Origin: Siphonodentalium dalli
Lineage: Eukaryota > Mollusca > Scaphopoda > Gadilida > Siphonodentaliidae
NCBI GenBank assembly: GCA_032622095.1
Contig: CP136062.1
Span: forward strand, 158,032,875-158,096,874
Reading direction: 5' to 3'
DNA length: 64,000 nucleotides
The notes beneath the pieces were generated by a model. The model made no database searches. It was not told where the DNA came from and was given only the letters and a program-made list of their open reading frames with translations. The position numbers and the translations under genes were made by a program. Shown here in pieces: positions 58,060-64,000 of the stretch (position 1 is its first letter; every line of letters starts with the position of its first letter).

Positions 58060-58690
58060 TTTTTAAAACAAATTTTGTTGCCATCTTGATTATAATTTTG
58101 TCTAAAAAACATCAGTGTGACACATTTAAGACAGATCGAAACAATAAACCTCTTTGATACCAAAGATAATTCCATTTACTTGAATAAATGGTCCAAACCT
58201 GAAAAGTAATTTTTTGCCGATTTTTATGTCAAGTTTGTGATAGAAAAATCAAATATTTCTGGTAATGTCAGTGGTTACATTAGTAACACGTAACCAAAGT
58301 GCATCAGAAATGTTAGAATTTAATGTATATAAGACAGAATAGCCAATTTGTAAGTGATTACATGGTATGCTGGGCCAATATTTACCATTTCCGAGGTTTT
58401 GGTCGCCATTTTCAGCCCAAGTGACAATTTTGGTTCCAATTTTTAGTTGAAATATTCATAAGTAATTGTATGTCTCACTTTGTTTGCACAGCTCTGTCAA
58501 TTTCTTGTTTAAATATGACTAGAATCCTAACGGTGATTTGTTTGTGAAATTTCATACCGAGTTCTATAAAATCTAATTTTTGAAGGTTTGGAAAGGGCAT
58601 ATTCCATTGCCCTAATGATCCGTTAATATGAAAAATACAAAAATAAAGTCACAATTCTGAACCAGCAGAAACTGTATTGTACAATCATCC
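58060..58690 (-). repeat. Interspersed repeat R, inverted orientation
   Basis: Minus-strand copy with the inner end first (CATCTTGATTATAATTTTGT, ACATCAGTGTGACACATTTA) and the outer end near 58690 (TTCTGAACCAGCAGAAACTG). It faces the direct copies at 46969 and 51700 across minisatellite arrays. Just beyond it, 58693-58745 resembles one arm of the foldback at 36270-36605. Confidence 0.78.
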
Positions 58691-58745
58691 CTGATTCAAA
58701 TTTAGTCATTTGTTGAATATTTTCTATTGAATAGAGTAGGATATA

Positions 58746-60124
58746 GCTTATTGGATAACCATCCCCAACTGCAACTCATGCGTGCCCTTCGTGGAAACAA
58801 GACAATGAGATTTATTCAAATGAACTGCAATTATTTACAATCTTTTTATAACTCTGTGACGTCAATTATTACTTAGGATTGGCAATGAGATAAGAATACC
58901 CAATAACAAATTATGTACTGATGTTGCGTGGGCTTTAATGTGCGGCATCGTTATGGTTTAATATTGCAACTTAGCTGTTTTCCTCAAATACACGCGGTTT
59001 CCGATCTTGTATTCTGCATGGAAACAAGTCATATATCCTTGATGGAAATAGTGACTGCGCGTCAGCCATGGCGAAACTCGCTTTGTTTATCAATTATATC
59101 TATTGTGCTCACAATATCGGACAAAACAGATATTTTATTTATTTTTTATTTGAGTCGTTATCAATGGCAATGCCGCAACCAAATAAATAATTATTGTAAG
59201 TTATGTGTGTTAATATTATCTGAATCGTTGATGACGTCACTCTTGATAGCGACACACCATGACGTCAACTGTGCGGAGCGTTATCTACATGATTGTATAT
59301 TCTCACAACAACATAATTATCATAATATAATACATTTAAGCGACATGTAGTATGTTGAGTCTATTGTATGATAAACTGGTTATCACCACGTCGTGTGTTT
59401 CCGGGATAAGTATTTAAATCTCGATACCTTACCTGGGCGATATATCGTCTCGACCTGACGGACCCCACAATATGCGTCCCAAATAAGGTAGTTCGACTTG
59501 GATACCGATCTCGACAACACACATTTGGGGTCACAACCTATATTTATTGGGATTCCGCCGACGATTTAGAAGCAAAACACGTGAGCTGGGTAAATGGAAA
59601 AGTACAAGTGAAATGGCTGAGAAAATGATTTTTCTTCAAGAATTTGTTTACAAATCATCAGTTCAGGCAATCCGATAGGATTTTGCTCCACTATTTCAAG
59701 GTCGCCAACTGGTCATCCAAAGTTTCCAAATAGTTCCTGTTAAGTCCTGTTGAGTCTTGTTGAGTGTTAACTAGTGTCGTGCGACTATGGTGACAACTTG
59801 TCCGACGTTTTAACAATTCTATGACATCTTTCGAATTAACTATACAGAGGAAGACAGTCGTGGTTGCACCCTCCACAATAGTTAGATCTATAACATAAAA
59901 AAATGCTCATATTAATGTTGCGCGGATATAGCTTTTTTAGCTTTGATAATATCAATATGACATATTGTTTTCAAAAACTAAATATATACACATATTACCC
60001 CTCTGGTGACCTCATTCTGCTTGGGTCTTATCTTCTCTGGAAAGTATCTTTGTTATTAAATTAACAATCATTTAGTTTCTTTAGAAACTTATTCACAAAG
60101 CAGCGCAAAGATTCTTTTTCTTTT
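58746..60124. other. No gene claimed; weak exon-like signals
   Basis: Contains the 140-codon + strand frame at 58928-59350 (no domain, no splice context) and a 105-nt minus-strand interval at 59433-59537 with an acceptor and a CCCAG|GTAAGG donor but two open frames. Two CRE-type TGACGTCA palindromes are at 59232 and 59260. Confidence 0.4.
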
Positions 60125-60326
60125 TTAGTTTAGTTTCTCTCTATATATATATGTCCCTATATTGGCAGACGACACAATGCATAATCGAGGTGCCCATTTT
60201 GTGCATTTATAACACGCTAATCGGCCAATGGATGTTATCTGATGAGGTCCGGTGACCGACATGGATTTACTTAAAGATCTTCTGGTGTCGATTACATGCG
60301 CGCCATGAAGTCCGATTATCTTGTAT
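60125..60326 (-). CDS. Possible terminal exon of a small cysteine-containing protein
   Basis: A strong minus-strand acceptor (CTGTTTTTTTACCTAG) precedes 202 nt that stay open for 67 codons to a TAA, reading YKIIGLHGAHVIDTRRS and later RLACYKCTKW and RLCIVSS. The exon begins with one base of a codon, which exactly fits the two bases left by the exon at 61932-62004. No domain is recognised. The alternative phase-0 reading is also open for 18 codons, so the frame assignment rests on the phase match. Confidence 0.35.
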
Positions 60327-61931
60327 CTAGGTAAAAAAACAGATAAGCCATTCATATAAACGATTTATCACCAAATTATTTACCTGGAACTGAACTCAGG
60401 CTACGTTGTCGCGTTTATGTAAACATGTAAGTCTGTTCTGAAATGTCCGAGATATCACAATGGCCGAATGATTGAATCACAATCGCTATGTACCAATCGT
60501 ACCGCCACGGCTACGAGTTTCACCGGTGTATAGGTATGTTGGCAAGTGCAGTTGTCGGTACTTTCGTTTGATTTCGGAGAGGTGGTGGGGGCGGTTACGG
60601 ATACAAAGAATGGTATTATAACAGATACATGCACCGTCAACGGAATTAAGAGAATCATTAATAAACTGGTGGGGCTAATGTTACATTGTCCCATAAACTC
60701 CATACCTCTCTACCCAATGATCAACGTAATGCAATACCTAGGGGAATCTGTATATATTTCAATTTTGAATATACCATTTAAAGTACTAGAACAATTAAAT
60801 GAGCTCACTTTGGCATCGCATGGGCAAAAGATGGCAAAATAGCAATAAAACATGTGAGAACTGATGGCATTGCTTTTTTCATTGCATGTTTTTCCTCACC
60901 AGAAACCGGATCCATTTCACTCCATCGTGTTATAAAAGAAAACATAGGACATGTTGATGTGGATAACTGTCCTATCTGATCCACGAATATATGTCCCTAC
61001 GGAATAGCCTTTGTATAAGAAATCACGAATATTGAGGCAGACTAATTCAAAGCCATTTACAGTAGCATGTAATCACAAATGGTTTGGAACAATTCAATTC
61101 AATTTATTGGATACTCTCATCGTATGACAATGCCGCGACACCATAGTAATTTGTCTGAAGGCATCCTGAATACCAGGACGGTATACAAATTCAAATAACA
61201 TGTTTCATATATGAATACTTAGTTGTTATTATGCAATTAATTTAGTATAATTCGAGTGACGAGTTAAAACGTGAAATATGTTACCACAAACGATTGTAAT
61301 ATCTTATTAATTAAATTTTATGGTTATGGTTTATTGAGATTATCGAGAATATGTTACCACAAACGAGTTTAATATTTTAATAGTATATGGTTATGGTTGT
61401 ATTATCAATCCATTAATTAACACTATTTCTGATTCTTTCGATTTTTTCGTTAGGAAATCAGCTTCTCTATGGAAAGCATATGTTGATAGCATATCATAAT
61501 TTATGATTGTACCTCCATAGTTCTGTATTAAAATGATATATACGTACGCGTGACATACGACTGTGTGTCCATATCTCTATGACTCATATGCGTAATTGCC
61601 ATGTATAATGAACATGTAGACGCATACTTGTATTATGCGACCACAATCAATTGTATATAGCTGGTATTCGTCGCGAATTATACTCAAATCATTTGCGATA
61701 TATTGTTTGTTCACGCACATTATGCCAATGAATATGTTTAATGTATAATTATGTTAATTATGTAATAATGTGTATGTGATTTTATACACTATATCTTCGT
61801 TTACGGAGGAAATAAAGTCATATATAATTCAAATTTGCTAGTCTACAAAAAAATTGTGTTTATTCGAGTGAAACGAGTTAAAATATAAAATAGGTTACAC
61901 ATTTAGACGGCGTTTTTATTTAAAAACTTAC

Positions 61932-62004
61932 ACGCATACGGTTCCTTCATCGCAGACGACATTCATGCATGGGTCTGCAATGCAGGCCACTGTTGTTTTA
62001 CAAT
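61932..62004 (-). CDS. Possible exon of a secreted cysteine-rich (follistatin/Kazal-like) protein
   Basis: A minus-strand acceptor (TTTTTTTCTTCCAG) is followed by 73 nt encoding CKTTVACIADPCMN, then VVCDEGTVC, and a GT|GTAAGT donor. The spacing DPC-x3-VC-x2-GT-x-C is like the first half of follistatin-type or related disulfide-rich domains, which are extracellular. If the donor is not used, the frame ends immediately at TAA (61928-61930), with an AATAAA 7 bases on. Either reading is possible. The upstream exon with a signal peptide would lie to the right and was not found. Confidence 0.4.
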
Positions 62005-63334
62005 CTGGAAGAAAAAAAGAATATCGACCATCATATCTACAAACGTACAATTAAGAAATTACATGAAGATCGATTGGGGTCATTGGATTTTGACCGGCAG
62101 ATAAATTAAACAAAGTGGGCGGATTCGTCATCTCCGGTTTAAACCCGGTCTTCGTAAACCTCTAGGTTTAAACCGCCGTTTAACAAATAAATCAGTGGTC
62201 TAAAAGACGAGATAGCAGGCCTTATGGACGTATTCGTCGTCTCTGGCTAAACCGGGTCAGCCAAAACAACGGCTCAGCAGTAGAGTCTCTGTATCTTCGA
62301 GATGGGGATACAGTTTTATCAATTTCGATAGTTGTTTTGCGTTTTATAAGCTTAAACCGGCAACTAAACCATATAATTCGATGGTCCAGCCAAACCATTT
62401 TACGGAGGCAAGGCCTGAGGTGACGAATCAGCCTTTTCTGGAAGGCTGTTTAGATTGGTGGGTCTCGAGTGAGTGCGTGTCAAAGAGGCGACTGCCGACG
62501 TGTTATCGTGTCACAATTGATTCGTTCGCATGCGAACGTTGCTCAGATATGGACATGTTCCTGAAATTTTATTTTGCAACTACTTTGTCGCTTTTTTTTG
62601 GCTGTGGCAGTCACGAATAATGGCGCATTTTTCGAATTGATTTGAAGGATCAAAAGTTTTAATTTTGACACCAAACGAAGTTACTACATGACCACATATA
62701 TGTACGCTAGATACATAGTTTGCAATCTTAAATTTATATTGCTTCATGAGTAAAATTCGATAACTTTTATAATTTTGATATAGATCATATCACGAATCTC
62801 TACTTTGGATGCGCCTACAGAGATAATATTCCACCAGTTCAAAACCTATGAACGTTTTGATGTTCTGCATGATGGGAAATTTATAACAATGAAAAAAGCA
62901 ACGCATGATATATGTAATATTCAATATTTCATTTTATATAACTGGCCCTTATAAAATAAAACATTTCTAAGTAGTTGAATATCCCAGCTCGCGATTGCAC
63001 GATAGGTTAACCAAATTGCGTTGCGTCACTTACAATCATGGAATTTTCCTCGGGCAATCAATTGAACCTGTTAAAATGTCGCTTAAATCATGCCATCTGA
63101 CCTTGTGCCAGTGCATTAATTATCTTATATATGGGAGTCTCATCACATTAGTTTAACAATCATGACATCAATTTCTTATTTTTCATAGTATCGAAAATAA
63201 ACGAGTAAGTTGTTCTTGATATCTTCAACGGGCTGCTCGCCGTGGTATTGTTTCCAATTTATCGATTTAGTACTGACGATACGGTAAAGGCGTAGTTAAG
63301 TTTAGGGCACACACTAGTAGTATATGTTTGCTTT
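62005..63334. other. No gene recognised
   Basis: Includes a 79-codon + strand frame at 62381-62620 without domain or splice context. Otherwise unique-looking AT-rich sequence. Confidence 0.5.
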
Positions 63335-64000
63335 TTATGTTTTTATGATATCAACGAGATTACATCGGAGAAACCCCAGCGTTTTGTTGGCGTTGACTGT
63401 TATTATGTTTGCATGTTCATGCCACTCCACGTTTGACGTGATTTCCACTCTGAGGTAGTTACTTTGCTTTACTGTCTCGCGCATTTGACCGCCCATAGCG
63501 TACTGATATATGACTGGTGATTTTGTTGTTTGTATCCTTAAAACATAAATTTTTTGAAGATTGAAGCGCGTGTGCCAGCTTGAAGAACATGCGGTTAGAA
63601 CCGATAAATCCTGTTGCAATGTCTGGTATTTTTTTGCGGATTCTATGACGGCATACAAAAGACTGTCGTCAGCGAATAATCTGAGTTGTGACAGAACTCC
63701 GTCTCCAACATCGTTTATATACAACACGTCCTTGAGGGACATATGATTTCACTGAACATGCCGCTGATTCCTCGCAGCCCACACAAACTTTCTGCCATGA
63801 TCGAATCCATCCTAATATGTTTCCCCGTACACCGTAGTGAGATAGTTTCCACGTTAGTTTGATATGAGGGACTGTATTAAATACTTTGCTAAAATCTAAA
63901 ACTATTAGTCACACTTGGTTTGAGTTATCCAAATGACGTGCTATGGCCTCAACTGTGGTGATCAGTTGAGACTCACACGATCGTTCATTCCTAAATCCGT
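63335..64000 (-). pseudogene. Non-LTR retrotransposon reverse transcriptase, decayed, running off the right edge
   Basis: From the right edge on the minus strand, one frame carries RSCESQLITTVEAIARHLDN, a stop, then LIVLDFSKVFNTVPH and CSVKSYVPQG. These are the RT fingers/palm motifs of jockey/CR1-like elements. A deletion and frame change near 63740 removes the LGPLLF-type segment. The next frame continues LYINDVGDGVLSQLRLFADD, with FADD as the catalytic motif, then thumb-like sequence ending at 63335. At least one stop and one frameshift make it inactive. No endonuclease domain is in the window. Confidence 0.85.

Noticed and set aside
58928-59350. 140-codon + strand open frame
   Set aside because: Longest free-standing frame in its area, but it has no recognisable domain, no acceptor/donor context and leucine/isoleucine-rich composition expected of AT-rich noise.
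59433-59537. 105-nt minus-strand interval with acceptor and CCCAG|GTAAGG donor (CDPKC and YCGV motifs)
   Set aside because: Two frames are open, it lies downstream of the stop of the 60125-62004 model, and no phase-compatible partner was found.
61085-61200. Possible LINE-type 3' tail (ATTCAATTCAATTTATTGG)
   Set aside because: Resembles tails of non-LTR elements, but no coding part, target duplication or second copy in the window supports it.
1-64000. tRNA, rRNA or other structured RNA genes
   Set aside because: I looked for A-box/B-box pairs and found only degenerate GGTTCAATCCC-like words (for example near 31119) inside repeats.

Overview
This is an AT-rich, intron- and repeat-dense metazoan nuclear sequence. 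Evidence for this is 1-1 phase thrombospondin type 1 repeat (TSR) exons with consensus splice sites, a C2H2 zinc-finger gene split over three phase-matched exons, hAT, Tigger-like and non-LTR mobile-element remnants, many foldback MITEs and several minisatellites. The style suggests an aquatic invertebrate such as a mollusc or other lophotrochozoan. That is an inference; no gene here fixes the species. A run of exactly 100 N (10155-10254) marks a scaffold join.

Layout. Positions 1-10154 hold a tandem array of TSR exons on the + strand: two intact (988-1152, 2321-2485) and three near-identical frameshifted ones (4747-4918, 7180-7351, 9614-9785). They are interleaved with three units that have lost the exon. 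After the gap, 10255-17418 carries a direct duplication of about 2.36 kb (offset about 4.82 kb) studded with foldback elements. Positions 19704-23169 are a 37-bp minisatellite of roughly 90 copies with higher-order repeats. Positions 26409-33963 are a small three-exon C2H2 gene, and its first exon plus flanks is present again in inverted orientation at 44623-45209. Positions 34327-36252 are a hAT element with a perfect 8-bp target duplication and a 600-bp TTAA MITE nested inside it. Positions 36775-37228 look like the last two exons of an unidentified minus-strand gene. Positions 38635-41300 are tandem hairpins and short direct repeats. Positions 41637-43975 hold an internally deleted Tigger/pogo-like transposase and, next to it, a broken ORF of an unrecognised conserved-looking family. 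Positions 46969-58690 are dominated by one interspersed repeat (called R here) and a 42-45 bp minisatellite that occur together, once as R - minisatellite - inverted R. Positions 60125-62004 contain two phase-compatible minus-strand exons of a possible small cysteine-rich protein. The right edge (63335-64000) is a decayed non-LTR reverse transcriptase.

The genes do not form a pathway. The two best-supported host loci are the TSR exon array (probably part of one large secreted or membrane multi-TSR protein extending left of the window) and the C2H2 gene. The most notable observation is that the three young TSR copies have lost the first cysteine of the group 2 pattern and gained a cysteine at the group 1 position, which keeps six cysteines but implies a different disulfide topology. 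Several lesions (TSR copies, the 42.6-44.0 kb ORF) are single-base indels in homopolymers, so long-read assembly error must be considered before calling them pseudogenes.
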